Below the pieces are notes generated by a model, which saw nothing but the letters and a program-made list of their open reading frames with translations, was not told the DNA's origin and ran no database searches. From Anthoceros angustus (lineage: Eukaryota; Streptophyta; Anthocerotopsida; Anthocerotales; Anthocerotaceae): 64,000 nucleotides of DNA. Below are positions 31,457 through 41,912 of the stretch, one piece after another; position 1 is the stretch's first letter, and each line of letters starts with the position of its first letter. The DNA lies in the NCBI GenBank assembly GCA_010909165.1, contig VJWM01000255.1:1-64000 (forward strand), given 5' to 3'. The position numbers and the translations under genes are program-made.

Positions 31457-33707
31457 CTAATCAGGCACCACCAACCTGTTTCCGTCCGGATGCAGCTCAA
31501 AGTGCTCGTCCTGATCATTGGTTGCTAGAAGAAAACCCGAGGAGGTGAGACCCTGTTCACACATCCAGCAAGTGACCATGAACAGTCTGTTTTTCTTCCA
31601 AGTCAGTACTGCATCAGTGACTTGCCTACTATATAGCTGCAGAACGGCCATGATGGAACTCGGACCTGAATTATGACTGGGACTTTGGATACCCCTGTGC
31701 TGTCTTCTTCCTTTTCTTCCAATTCCACTTTCTGACCACTTCGGAATCCAAAACGATGGCCGAACAGAGAGTGTGAGACTACTGAGCGTGTTGTCATGAA
31801 CATGCTACTATAGCAAACTGAAGAAACATGATGCTTAACCTGTGCAGCCATTTGGTGTAGTACGAGGCCTCCAAGGGTGTGAAACCTGCAGATGATGCAA
31901 CTTGTTAAGGCAGTAGATGGCTCAATGCGAAAGCCGGCAGTTTCCCTGGATTTGTAGCATAACATTGTCATGCAGGAGACAAGACATCACTCACCATGTG
32001 TTGTGAAAGTGTGGAACAGCTCTTCAAATCTGTTAAAGATGATTGCAAGAAGTTTCACCCTGTTCAGTACATGAGGTTGTGCATCCTGCTCCTCCAGCAG
32101 AACTTCGAGACATGTGGTTGGTTTCCTGTTGCTGACATTCAGGCCCACTCCTGCGCGGTTGCAATGGCAGGTAGTAAGTCATTAGCTCATGGATGAGCGT
32201 ATGATTTGGTTTCGGCAAGCGTGGCTGGATGTTCCCCAGAATGCAAATCTGCGGACGTTTTCTTACCCAGAACGACGTTGAACTTTTTTGAGCTGTAGGT
32301 TGATGTGCAAAGGATGCCACCAATTTTCAAACCCTTGGCGTACAGGTCATTAGGCCACTTGATCCTCACATCCGGACTGGGCAGTTCCTGTAATGCAGTG
32401 CAAGTGCGTTGCTGAATCTAGCGATTTAGTATTTCCTGGGTTGTCAACCCACAACAACATGCGGCAGCAACTCACATGTCTGGAGCAGTAAACCTCTATT
32501 CCGTCTATGATAGCCAATGAAACCACATACTGCAAGAATGGTAATTTCCGCCCATCTTCCATTTGCAGGGTGAAGGAAAACATCAAACAACCTTTCGGTG
32601 ACTCCCACACATTCCCTGCTCTCCCTGCCGTTTCCCACGATCAAGTTAGCAAGACGTACTCGACGCACAGGTTACAACCAGCATCTCCATACCTTTGCCT
32701 TCATATTGCACGTCTGCCACACAGACTGTACCCTGGGGAAAGGCACTCCAATTCCTGCACAAAAGGAACAACCCAGCAAGGAGCTAGCAACATCTTCTGG
32801 GCAGGGAAGGGCAGGCTATCTAGAATGGCTCACAAGCTTTCAACAACAGCAGCGACCGTTTCTGGTCAGTTCGAGGATGAAACTCTCACTGCGACAGAAT
32901 GCTGTGTGTGGAAGGAAGGCGTGAAGCAAAGAGAAGCAGCGCCCCAAACTGTGAGGTCTGGAGTTCGGCAAAATATGCATCCACATCGAAGCCCTTGGGG
33001 AACTTATCCTTGTGCTCATCTGCTCCCACCAGCACTGAACCCTGAGGAAGCTTGAGATGTCGGGTCTGTAGCAGACCTTCCGCATGCTGTGGGCCTCTCT
33101 CAGCCAGGAATATAAGAGCATCCGTGCTCCCCCCGCCTGCAAGTAAGCGCAAAGCTCATCAACCCAAGCTGCATGGACGAAATTACCAGAAGAACCTCAC
33201 TCATCATGGATTCCACAAACCACGCTCACCAGCAGCTTCCTTGGAACTGCCACCTGACTCTGTCCCTTGCCCCTCAACCTCAACAATTTTCCCTGAAGTC
33301 CCCAGTTCGCCCGTCCCCAAAAACGTCCCCACCTTTCCTGCCTCCACCCCCTCTGCTGGCAGCTCCAATTTCCCAGCTTCTACCTTGGACCCAAACTCCG
33401 CCCGCTCGAGCTTCCCCAACTCCACCTTCCCGGAAACAGCAGCCTCCAGCTGCAATTTCAGGGACCCGGACAGAAGCTCCTCGATTCCGGGCGCATGCTC
33501 ACTGGAGGCGGCCATCCGTGGTGCTCCAGACCGTCTCCAAACCCTCTTCCAGAAAACAACCCTATCCTCCTGGAAGCGCTTGACGAGACGGCATTCAGCT
33601 GGTGCTGGAGCAAACGTGACAAGGAAGTGACTCCGCGGGCCCCAGCATCCGATGTGGAAGAAGCAAGCGGGACCAGTGGCTCCAGAAGCCAGCCTTGTGC
33701 TGACCAT
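31457..33707 (-). CDS. HCS1: Biotin-protein ligase (holocarboxylase synthetase)
   Basis: Nine exons on the minus strand: (start)-33230, 33136-32890, 32754-32693, 32624-32476, 32387-32267, 32150-31995, 31885-31840, 31738-31666 and 31552-31457, all phase-consistent. The enzyme activates biotin to biotinyl-AMP and attaches it to carboxylases such as acetyl-CoA carboxylase. Seen: SRLPSTHSILSQ (conserved S..ST...), GTVCVADVQYEGKGRAGNVW (the GRGR-type biotin/AMP loop, here GKGRAG), SPKGCLMFSFTLQM, VRIKWPNDLYAKGLKIGGIL (the KWPND..... K.GGI core), then GVGLNVSNRKPTT and the C-terminal domain ELHPDGNRL. Two candidate starts exist: ATG at 33707 (475 residues, with a possible organelle-targeting leader) and ATG at 33515 (411 residues). 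The frame is open further up to 33854. GKGRAG differs from the usual GRGR. Confidence 0.92.
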
Positions 33708-33991
33708 GTGCGGCGTCGAATCCTGTGTGACAAAAACTACGAAACCGCCCGTGCCGTAGAGTGGAGTGCAGGAGGCGAGGCTGGTTTTTATATCATAGAT
33801 CACACACGGCAATTCGAGGAGCAAGCAAGGCAAGGCAAGGTAGACAGCATTCAATCAAAATCAAATTCCATCAAGCGAGGCTGATCTTCGGCCCAGTGAA
33901 TTGAGCCAGAGATCCACACTCCAGAAAATTTTCATTCCATTCCACAGCATTTGGCTGAACAAGGGGCAGGAGCTACAAGCTCCAACCAAGC

Positions 33992-34477
33992 TCAGTCCCT
34001 GGAACCCGCCCGGAAAATGCCGAAGGCCGTGACGGCCCCGACTGCGGCTGTGAGGGCCAGAGCAGCGCTGGGGGCGGGGGTCACCACCCCGGCAGTCTCC
34101 AGCAAGCCCTCGCCGGAGAAAATCTCCACGGCAAGTGCGCCCACAAATGCGAGCATGGCAGCGCGGCCCAGCCAGATGTCCAGAGAGTTGGCGCCCTCCT
34201 CGGCGTTCTCAGCCCTGGGGCTCACAGCCCTGCTCCGAGCTTGCATGCTCCTGCTGCTCAGGCGCCTGGCGCCCTGAAGGGCGTGAAGATCTGTGGTGCC
34301 CAACATCGAATTGCAGGCGAAGGAAGAACATGGTGGTGCGCGGCGCAGAGACAGAGGCAGAGCCGAGACGACGCAGGAGGCCGAGGATGCCCTGGTCCCA
34401 TTGCCGTGGATAGAGTGGCCCGCCGTGAGCGATGGAGCTTGCAGAACGGCCTGCACTGCTGTTGCAGCCATCGCCAT
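33992..34477 (-). CDS. Light-harvesting-like (LIL/SEP-type) thylakoid protein
   Basis: A single-exon frame of 161 residues. The first 75 or so are Ser/Ala/Arg-rich with few acids, as in a plastid transit peptide. The mature part has ENAEEGANSLDIWLGRAAML, which contains a chlorophyll-binding-helix-like motif (usual ExxxGRxAM, here DIWLGRAAM), running into a membrane helix (AFVGALAVEIF), then SGEGLLE and a second hydrophobic helix (ALALTAAVGAVTAFGIF). Two membrane spans with one chlorophyll-binding motif fit stress-enhanced proteins or other two-helix LIL proteins. These reside in thylakoids and are thought to act in photoprotection and pigment handling. The Glu-to-Asp change in the motif is conservative. 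The exact subfamily is not settled; one-helix proteins are the alternative. Confidence 0.7.
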   Translation of the reverse strand: MAMAATAVQAVLQAPSLTAGHSIHGNGTRASSASCVVSALPLSLRRAPPCSSFACNSMLGTTDLHALQGARRLSSRSMQARSRAVSPRAENAEEGANSLDIWLGRAAMLAFVGALAVEIFSGEGLLETAGVVTPAPSAALALTAAVGAVTAFGIFRAGSRD

Positions 34478-35012
34478 CGCACACAGCAGCTTCCAATCCG
34501 AAGGATGGCACAGCGAGGCGTTCGTATGGTGAGCCTGCGTGACTATCCAGCCCCGTGAGGACCCCGTTCACACCACACAACCAAACTACATTCTGATGCA
34601 TCCAAAAGTTTAATAACTTCTGATAACCATTGGGGTATAATCACCACCCTGAAAATACGTGTACGTACACTGTACAGTTCGACAGTCACCACTCCCCAAC
34701 CGGTTTGCTCGACAGTGGCCTTGACAAACGCATTAGGCCAGCTGGATATCCATCCAGTGTCCCGGCTGAAGTTCAGCGCCCTCCCCAGCCGTCACAACCA
34801 CCATGTTTTGCTGTTCTGCCTGCAGCAACAGTTCAGAAGAAGCTATGTGAAGGTGGCAGCATATGCGGTGCAACCAGACTTGCAAGGAGAATCAGGTCGA
34901 CACACGTACCTGTATTTCGGTTATCGCTGCTATCAGTCCTCCTTACTGGTTGCTACTAACGAACCCTTTAGTGAGCTTGAAGACGGCTTACACGTATCAG
35001 GGAAAGAAATCA
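34478..35012. other. 3' region of the THO5 gene, no coding recognised
   Basis: About 535 bp in which the C-terminal half of a plant THO5 would be expected. The minus strand has an open stretch (about 34560-34790) but it does not match the family and no convincing exon joins it to THO5. Confidence 0.4.
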
Positions 35013-36823
35013 TTATTGGATTTCCATATCTTGAGCCTGGTTGCCTTGCTCCATCTGAGCTTTCGCCTGACGTCTGAGCAGCTTGATCACGGAATTCACA
35101 CTGACTCTCGAGCTATGAGTGGCTGGTCCATGCCCATTACCACTAGCCGTCCCCAAAAGAAGAGGAGGGACTTCTGGCATACAGTCAATCCCTGATATCT
35201 GTTGTGCCCATTTGTATGGTCTAAGACCAGGTTTCTGCTGACAAGGAAACTCAGCCCCAGCCACGACTCTTGAGGCCTGCCTGAGCGAAGAGGATGATCA
35301 ACCACCAGCAAAAGCCATTCACTTGATGAAACGATCCATCTCAGTAACATCTCAGCAACACAGGGGAAGTACCACATACACATACACGGACTGCGTCCGT
35401 TCGGTTTTGCCATACCTGGTTTGGAAATTTTAGCCCATCGTCGCCTGGATACAGGCGTGCAAGCAAATCTTCTTGGCCATTGCCTTGTCCGCCCTCGATA
35501 CCAGCACAGACTATATTGAGCTTAGACAGATGATCAAAGACCACCGTAACCAGGCTTCTTGGGTTGTCCATATCCTGCAGCTCGTCGTCAAAGATTGATA
35601 ACGAGATGCGAAGAGGGTGGGACCTATACATATCAACAGGGGGGGCAATTCCACTCTTAGACTTTCTATGTGACCTTGACCTCCTCTCGTGATCTCCCTT
35701 GTCTGGCATGTCATCACCCTTCCCACCATCTGCATAAAGCCACAAAGGCCTTGACTGGTTCAACGCATGTCACTCAGTGAAGCTGAATAAATAAATGCTA
35801 AATCCGAATTATGGTTGAAAAACAGGTTAGGGATCTCACCTGCCTCCCTTCTTGCCAGTTGTCGGCAGATACTTTGGGCATCCCTAGCACTACCCACAAT
35901 TTCCACCGAAGTACTCTCCCCAAATGTATCTCGTTGGGCCAATAGCTGGGAGTAGAGAAGGTACAGTGGTGTTGGCAGCATATCCGTTGAAGGATCCAGA
36001 CTCTGAGGCTTGGGTGAAGGAATTCCAAGCAGCTGTTGGACAGACACCGTTGCCTTTGTCAATCCCTTTAGAGGGGCAGGCAAGCTGGACATGAACTTTT
36101 TGCGGGAGGCAATGCATTCTTGCAATCGCTTCTTGTGAGCCTCCAAGGATTCTCGTTTTCTGCACAGCCTCTTTCTCTGCGCAAGAGGTACACACACAAC
36201 ACACACCATCAGATAGGTTACAGGCTAGGCAAACGGCTCAGGCTAGCTCACCACTATAAGGAGACAAGCACCTGATAAAGCTCAAAGTTCAAACGCTGCA
36301 GCATGAGCTTGTGATTATCGGTTGCAAGGGCAGGATCCGACTTCATCTCCTCTGGTGCATCTCGGAAAAACTCCTCCACCGGCACAAGTTCCACAGCAGA
36401 GTATTTCGACTTGTAGTCTCTACAGGCACTGATAGCCTTCAAGTAGTGATTCTTCTCGTACAGCAGGTTATGAAGACTGAGCGCAGTGCTGTCCACGGGG
36501 ACTTTGGCAGCCTCCGTCTCGAGCTTGACACGATCTTCTTCTTGGAATATGAGGCGGTTCACCTGCATCGTCGTAATTCGTCCACAAGGACTCGAAAATT
36601 CAGATGGCGGCCACCACACATCGAGAACCCACAACGGATTCAGCAAGATGAACGGAAAGTCCATTACCTTGCGGAGCTCCAGGAACAAGACAGACGCGTC
36701 CGTAGCAAGTCCACAGAGATCCGTCTTCCGGTTTCCTTCCTGCTTCAACTTCAGCATCTTCCCTAGAATGTCCTCGAGAGAGAGTCTCACGCTTGCCAAC
36801 ACCTCGTGCTGATGGCTTGCCAT
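35013..36823 (-). CDS. THO5: THO complex subunit 5-like protein (short form)
   Basis: Five exons: 36823-36668, 36562-36272, 36176-35840, 35729-35416 and 35237-35013, phase-consistent, 440 residues. THO5 belongs to the nuclear THO/TREX complex that couples transcription to mRNA export and small-RNA production. Seen in order: an N-terminal helical region (KMLKLKQEGNRKTDL), FQEEDRVKLETEAAKVPVDS, LHNLLYEKNHYLKAI (the best conserved family block), EEFFRDAPEEM, LNFELYQRKRLCRKRESLEA coiled coil, LPAPLKGLTKATVSVQQLLG, a basic Ser-rich linker, HPLRISLSIFDDEL, LYPGDDGLKFPNQ and RPYKWAQQISGIDCMPEVPP. Plant THO5 is about 800 residues and animal THOC5 about 680; here the frame stops soon after RPYKWAQ, so the C-terminal half appears missing. 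Confidence 0.82.
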
Positions 36824-37257
36824 GCTTGGCAGCAGCTTCTGCTCTCCCGGGGATTGCCGTGCTCAAACGTCGCTTAGGGCATGCAAGAACATAGACGCAC
36901 ATACAATCTTGAGCATGCCACGGAAATTGACGGGGTAAAGTTGACAAGTCAGGAGTTGAAGCCAACAGACAGATATGTTTCGATAGACTTTCGCCCAAAT
37001 CTCTTGCAGATGGCGACGGTCTGTTGTAAGACAAGAATGCTGCTCGGCACCTTGGAAGTGCCTACAGGAATGGAATGGAACTGTGTTTCACAGTTTGGCA
37101 AGCTGAAGCCATTGAAGGCCTGCTTACAAAACAGTCTGACATCTGCTCTTTGGCAACGATTTCCAATGGAGAACAAAAATTTTCCTGATTCCCTATCCGA
37201 CTCCTTAACAAGCTTGCAGGTTGGCAACCTGCGGTTTGATTTTGTGGCGTAAGAGCC
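36824..37257. other. Divergent intergenic region (THO5 / PPR)
   Basis: About 430 bp between two divergent genes. An open plus frame (36881-37252) shows no domain and ends just before the PPR gene start; not called. Confidence 0.4.
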
Positions 37258-39696
37258 ATGGCTGGGGGAAGCGTTGGAGTTGAGTCACTCCAATGGAAAC
37301 AGGATCCGTTGTGGGGAGAGGTTCTGAGGACCAAAAGAATTGGTAGATCAAGAGGTGCTGTGGGAAGTGCTTCAGCTCGCCTGCCTTCAAGGAAAAAACC
37401 GCTGGAAAACAACGGAATCGCGAGGTGCAGCACCTTTACAACAAAGCCAGCTGCATCCAGTCAGATTCTTCCAAAAGGACGTATGGCTGGAAACAGGGAT
37501 GATGGGCATGTGGCTTCTATGGATAGGCGGATTGGTGGTTGTGCTCCTGACGGGCCTGTGGGCTACGAAATGGGTATGACTTCTGAAAGCGTGATGAAAC
37601 TATGTCAGCAGGGGCAGCTGGCTGAGGCGGTCGAGGCTCTGGGAGTTCTGGTGCACACAGGTTGTTGTATCTCCAAATTGCTCTTCTACTCTATCCTGAA
37701 GAGATGTGAAGTTAAGAAGGATCTCGTTCTAGGTCGCCGCGTTCATGCTTTCGTGGTGAAATTGAGCCACCAGTCGGATACGTTCCTGTGCAACCATATC
37801 CTGCGGATGTATGCTTCCCACGGCAGGTTGCAAGACGCGATGGATGTGTTCACCGGGGTTGCCAACCCAGATGCCTTTATGTGGTCTTCCATCATTTCTG
37901 CGCATGTGAAACATGGTCAAGATAAGCAAGCCATACAACTGTATCATCGCATGCGCAGGTCAAGTGTGAAGCCAGATGGCCATGTTTTTGTGGCAGCCCT
38001 TCAGGCTTGTGCAAGGGGACAGGACTTGAAAACTGGGCAGCAGGTGCATGCTGATGTGTCGGCCACTGGGGTGGAGCCTCATTTGTTTGTCTGTAATTGC
38101 TTGGTGGACATGTATGCAAAGTGTGGCAGCTTGGAAGATGCTCGGAGAGTCTTTGATGGGCTCGGTAAAAAAGACGTTGTGACTTGGAATGCCATGATAG
38201 CAGGATACTCGCAACAGGGTATGGTCCAGGAGGCCCTTGGTCTTTATAGTGCTATGCAAGAAGAAGGCATAAGCATGACTGTACCCAATTGTGTGACATT
38301 CGCTTCCCTCCTGCAGGGATGTGCATCTGTGGGTGTCCCGGCTTTGGAGAACGGGAGGCAGCTTCACACACAGATTAGGGAACGAGGCCATCATGCTGAT
38401 GTGTTTCTTGCCAGCAGTTTGGTAAACATGTATGCTAAGTGTGGCAGCTTGGACGATGCTCAGCAAGTGTTTGATGGGCTTGGTGAAAAAAATGTGGTGA
38501 CATGGACTGCCATGATAGCAGGGTATTCCCAGCAGGGCATGGGACAGGAAGCCCTTCGTGTTTACAGTGCTATGCAAGAAGAAGGCATCGATGCACCCAA
38601 CTCTGTGACATTTGTGTGCCTCCTGCAGGCATGTGCAAATGTGGGCAACCCGGCATTGGAGAAGGGGAAGCAGCTTCATATGCAACTCAGAGAGCAAGGA
38701 CATGAAGCTGATTTGTTTGTAGCCAACAGTTTGGTAAATATGTATGCAAAGTGTGGCAGCTTGGACGATGCCCAGAAAGTATTTGATGGGCTTGGTGAAA
38801 AAGATGTGGTGACGTGGAATGCCATGATAGCAGGGTATTCCCAGCAGAGCATGCTCCACAAAGGCCTTCGTCTTTACAGTGACATGCAAGGAGGAGGCAT
38901 GGCTGTACCTGATGCTGCCACATTTGTATGTCTTCTGCAAGCATGTGCAAACGCGGCTGCATTGCATGTGGGAAGGCAGCTTCATGTACAAATTCAAGAA
39001 CAAGGGTTGCAAACTCAATTGCCAGTAGGTAATAGTTTAATAAACATGTACGCAAAGTCTGGGAGCATGGTTGATGCACAACTGGTGTTCGATACAATGT
39101 CTGAAAGAGATGTTGTCACCTGGAGTGCACTGATTGCAGGGTACACCTGTCAAGGAGACAGTGAAGTGGTTTTTCACTTGGTTCACAGAATGAAAGAGGA
39201 CGGCGTACAGCCAGTCGGCATCACATTCATCAGTCTACTAACAGTGTGCAGTCATGCGGGTTTAGTGAACCAGGGATGGGAGTACTTTAACGCCATGAGC
39301 AGACACTACGGCATGACTCCCACCGTGGAGCACTACATATGCCTGGTGGATCTCCTGGGCCGTGCAGGCGAACTGGATGAGGCACTAGCTGTGGTAAGAA
39401 CAATACCTATGCAGCGTAATGCTGCAGTTTGGCACACACTGTTAGGTTCGTGTCGAAAGTGGGGCAACGTAGAGGTGGGACAGCATGCTTTCAATGAGGC
39501 AATGAAACTCGACAAAAAAGATGCTGCAGCATATGTGCTGATGTCCAACATATACACCGATGCCCAGATGTGGGAGCAGGCGCAGGAGATGCAGGCCAAG
39601 AGAATAGGAATCGGAGCATGGAAGCAACCTGGTCAGAGCTGGTGGACAGACATGGACGGACTGGTGCATAGGTTTTTGGTTGGGGAGAGGGGATGA
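37258..39696 (+). CDS. PLS-class pentatricopeptide repeat protein, E subgroup
   Basis: An intronless frame of 812 residues. PLS-class PPR proteins bind organelle RNA base by base and usually direct C-to-U editing in plastids or mitochondria. The first 75 or so residues are basic and Ser/Arg-rich, fitting a targeting peptide, though several in-frame ATGs exist. From about residue 115 runs a series of PPR units with characteristic VNMYAKCGSLDDAQQVFDGL and VVTWNAMIAGYSQQGM segments, followed by MTPTVEHYICLVDLLGRAGE and the E domain (KDAAAYVLMSNIYTDAQMWE, QPGQSWW). Successive PLS triplets repeat about every 306-318 bp and are highly similar between about 38100 and 38900. The protein stops at DGLVHRFLVGERG, exactly where a DYW deaminase domain would begin (usual VGD.SHP). 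It would need a separate DYW partner to edit. Confidence 0.93.
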   Translation: MAGGSVGVESLQWKQDPLWGEVLRTKRIGRSRGAVGSASARLPSRKKPLENNGIARCSTFTTKPAASSQILPKGRMAGNRDDGHVASMDRRIGGCAPDGPVGYEMGMTSESVMKLCQQGQLAEAVEALGVLVHTGCCISKLLFYSILKRCEVKKDLVLGRRVHAFVVKLSHQSDTFLCNHILRMYASHGRLQDAMDVFTGVANPDAFMWSSIISAHVKHGQDKQAIQLYHRMRRSSVKPDGHVFVAALQACARGQDLKTGQQVHADVSATGVEPHLFVCNCLVDMYAKCGSLEDARRVFDGLGKKDVVTWNAMIAGYSQQGMVQEALGLYSAMQEEGISMTVPNCVTFASLLQGCASVGVPALENGRQLHTQIRERGHHADVFLASSLVNMYAKCGSLDDAQQVFDGLGEKNVVTWTAMIAGYSQQGMGQEALRVYSAMQEEGIDAPNSVTFVCLLQACANVGNPALEKGKQLHMQLREQGHEADLFVANSLVNMYAKCGSLDDAQKVFDGLGEKDVVTWNAMIAGYSQQSMLHKGLRLYSDMQGGGMAVPDAATFVCLLQACANAAALHVGRQLHVQIQEQGLQTQLPVGNSLINMYAKSGSMVDAQLVFDTMSERDVVTWSALIAGYTCQGDSEVVFHLVHRMKEDGVQPVGITFISLLTVCSHAGLVNQGWEYFNAMSRHYGMTPTVEHYICLVDLLGRAGELDEALAVVRTIPMQRNAAVWHTLLGSCRKWGNVEVGQHAFNEAMKLDKKDAAAYVLMSNIYTDAQMWEQAQEMQAKRIGIGAWKQPGQSWWTDMDGLVHRFLVGERG

Positions 39697-39848
39697 AACT
39701 CCTCTTCTGCAAATTGAAGAGGATGCGGATATTTGTTTCCATCACTGGGAAAGCCATCCGACAGTGGGAACAGCCATCCATCAGTGCAAACGGGCTGCAA
39801 TTGCAGCTTCATGGATGGTTCAATCTGGGCATGAGACTTCTTCTTGGA

Positions 39849-39965
39849 ATCGCTACAGGTCGGGCTATCTTGAAATCGCCACGGCTCGGGCTACCTTGGA
39901 GTCGCCACAGCTCGGGCTATCTTGGAGTCGCCACAGCTCGGGCTATCTTGGAATCACCACAGCTC
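39849..39965. repeat. 26-bp tandem repeat, about 4.5 copies
   Basis: Unit TCGCCACAGCTCGGGCTATC plus TTGGAG, with few mismatches between copies, starting about 150 bp after the PPR stop codon. Confidence 0.85.
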
Positions 39966-40743
39966 CCATGATTTTAGGTGTTCAAACCACGTAGGAATCC
40001 ATCCCCACAAATGCAGTCACTTTCAACAAAGTACCCAAGGTCGCTTGGGTTGGTGATAAAGCCTGAGTGCAAATGTGAGGCAGCCCAATCCAGGCGTTTA
40101 GAGCATATTTTGATTCATGGCTGATTCATGCCTGAATCGACCCTCGATACAGCTACCACACTGTCTCACAATATGGTCGGAGGTGACTCAAATTGGATTA
40201 ATGCGTATGGAAAGAGGGATCACGGAGGTGTCAAAAAGCGGGATCACGGAAGTGCCTCAGAATTACGGACCTATTTGGAATCCTTATCCCACATCTGCAG
40301 CAAAGGCAAGGGACATTATATGTGATCACGAGGAGACCATAAATTATCCTTATATAAAATCACCAGGAGACCATAAATTATCCTTATATAAGATCACGAG
40401 GAGACTATAAATTATCCCTATATAAGATTACGAGGAGACCATAAATCGTCCCCGCCTATCCCCGCCTGTCCATGCGAGCAGCAAGTTGCTCAGTTTCCAA
40501 GTGTGTAAGGCATGATGGAAACTTGGCTGTGCGATATGCCTTGAATACCGGACAATTTCAATTATGCTTCAAAATGCCATGGGACTACCGATTGCATTTT
40601 GTATTTGAACGTCTCTATAATATATTGGGTATAGATTGCCGGCTTCCCATGGACAGCCGGTGGCATCGATTGCTTCAACTTACAAATTGTTTTAAGGTCA
40701 TTTCATATAGAGTTATCTATTTATCGGAATTTCAAGTGTAGGA
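39966..40743. other. Non-genic, with short tandem repeats
   Basis: Holds a 34-bp tandem repeat (separate entry) and a partial repeat of GGGATCACGG around 40216-40250. No gene recognised. Confidence 0.4.
40324..40447. repeat. 34-bp tandem repeat, about 3.7 copies
   Basis: Unit begins GATCACGAGGAGACCATAAA and ends TTATCCTTATATAA. Confidence 0.85.
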
Positions 40744-41510
40744 GTACTTCATCGGCGAGCGGGCGCCTTCCGAGCGGGCGGGCGGTGCGGTGCGGCATAA
40801 GCGGACGGGCGGTGCGAGTGGCGCGGGCGGGCGGGAGGCGGCGGCGGCGGTCCGGATCGCGAGCCAAACGCGGGCGGGAGGTGACCGGCGCGGCGCGGAG
40901 TGGTCTCAGTGCGGGCGGCGGCGGGAGGCGGCGAGGCGGCGGGCGCGGGAGGCGGCGGGAGGCGGCGGGAGCGAGCGGCGCCTTCCGTGGGCGAGGCGGT
41001 CGCAGGCGGCGGGAGGCGGTCGCAGGCGAGGCGGCGAGCGGCGCGGGCGGGCGCGGGAGGCGGCGGTGCGGTGCGGCGGGCGGGAGGCGAGCGGGCGGTG
41101 GCGCGGGCGGTGCGGAGGTGGCGAGTGGATGCGAGAGGGGCAGTGCGGGCGGGCGGCAGGCAGTGCAGCTGCAGTGGCAGGCACTTGTCTGTGGACGGGA
41201 CGAGGCGAGGCGGTCGCGGGCGCGTGCGGAGGTGGCCTTGATGTCGAGCAAGCGTTGTGGCGAGTGGATGCGAGTGGGCGCGTGCGGTCTGGCGGGCAGT
41301 TGCAGTCTGGCGCGGTTTTGGTGTGGAAGCGGGCGTGGCGGTGCAGGGGCAGTGCGGGCGGCGGGGCCCCGTCTGACCTTCCGTGGGCGGGCGGGCGGGA
41401 GGCGGCGAGAGGGGCAGTGTCCGGGACGGCGGGCGCGGCGGTGCGGAGGTAGGGTGTGCGGAGGTAGGGTGGGCAAGGTGGCCGGAGTCGGGCAGACAGT
41501 GCAGGGGCCC
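40744..41510 (+). repeat. Extremely G-rich, strand-asymmetric block
   Basis: About 770 bp of plus-strand GGCGGGCGGGAGGCGG-type sequence, with hardly any C-rich stretches on that strand. Long frames on both strands (up to 251 codons of Arg/Pro/Ala or Arg/Gly/Ala) are a by-product of composition and are not called as genes. Many G3 runs with short spacers mean strong G-quadruplex potential. Confidence 0.75.
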
Positions 41511-41912
41511 TAGTTGCCTATGGCTCTAGGCGGCGGCGGGCGGTGGCGGTCAGGCGGGCAGGCGGTGTGCCACCGGGGTTGCGGCCGGTGCGTATTTTGC
41601 TGCGGTGGCGGTGGGAATTTATTTTTCCCCGATTTAATTGAGTTTCTTTTCGGTAGCTGGTGGATTTCCTACCCACAGCTTTTGATTGCGAGTTGCAAGT
41701 GCGGGCGCTAGTTTAGTGGGTCGGCAGTGGTTCTGAGGGTTGCAGTCTCTCTAGGCAGGGCTCTTGGGCCGGCCTTTTGGGATTCGCCATAAGGAGCTCA
41801 CACTCCGTATGTCCGGTAAAGGCTGGGGTCGTTTTGTCCCCGGTCCCCGGTACCTCCTCGGCCCTGTCACCCTCCAATTGGCGTTTGCGGGCTCTTTTAG
41901 TACCCTACCCAA
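41511..41912. other. Transition into the reverse-transcriptase remnant
   Basis: No gene recognised. It may contain the 5' part of the retroelement reading frame, as frames at 41764-42007 run into it. Confidence 0.35.

Noticed and set aside
36881-37252. Possible small gene or upstream ORF before the PPR gene
   Set aside because: No domain; composition not distinguishable from intergenic sequence.
37960-39018. 352-codon minus-strand frame opposite the PPR gene
   Set aside because: Antisense of tandem PPR units; the plus strand has the PPR motifs.
40721-41513. Frames of 220-250 codons on both strands in the G-rich block
   Set aside because: Arg/Pro/Ala and Arg/Gly/Ala compositions arise from the GC repeat itself; no domain, and all frames are open because stops are rare.
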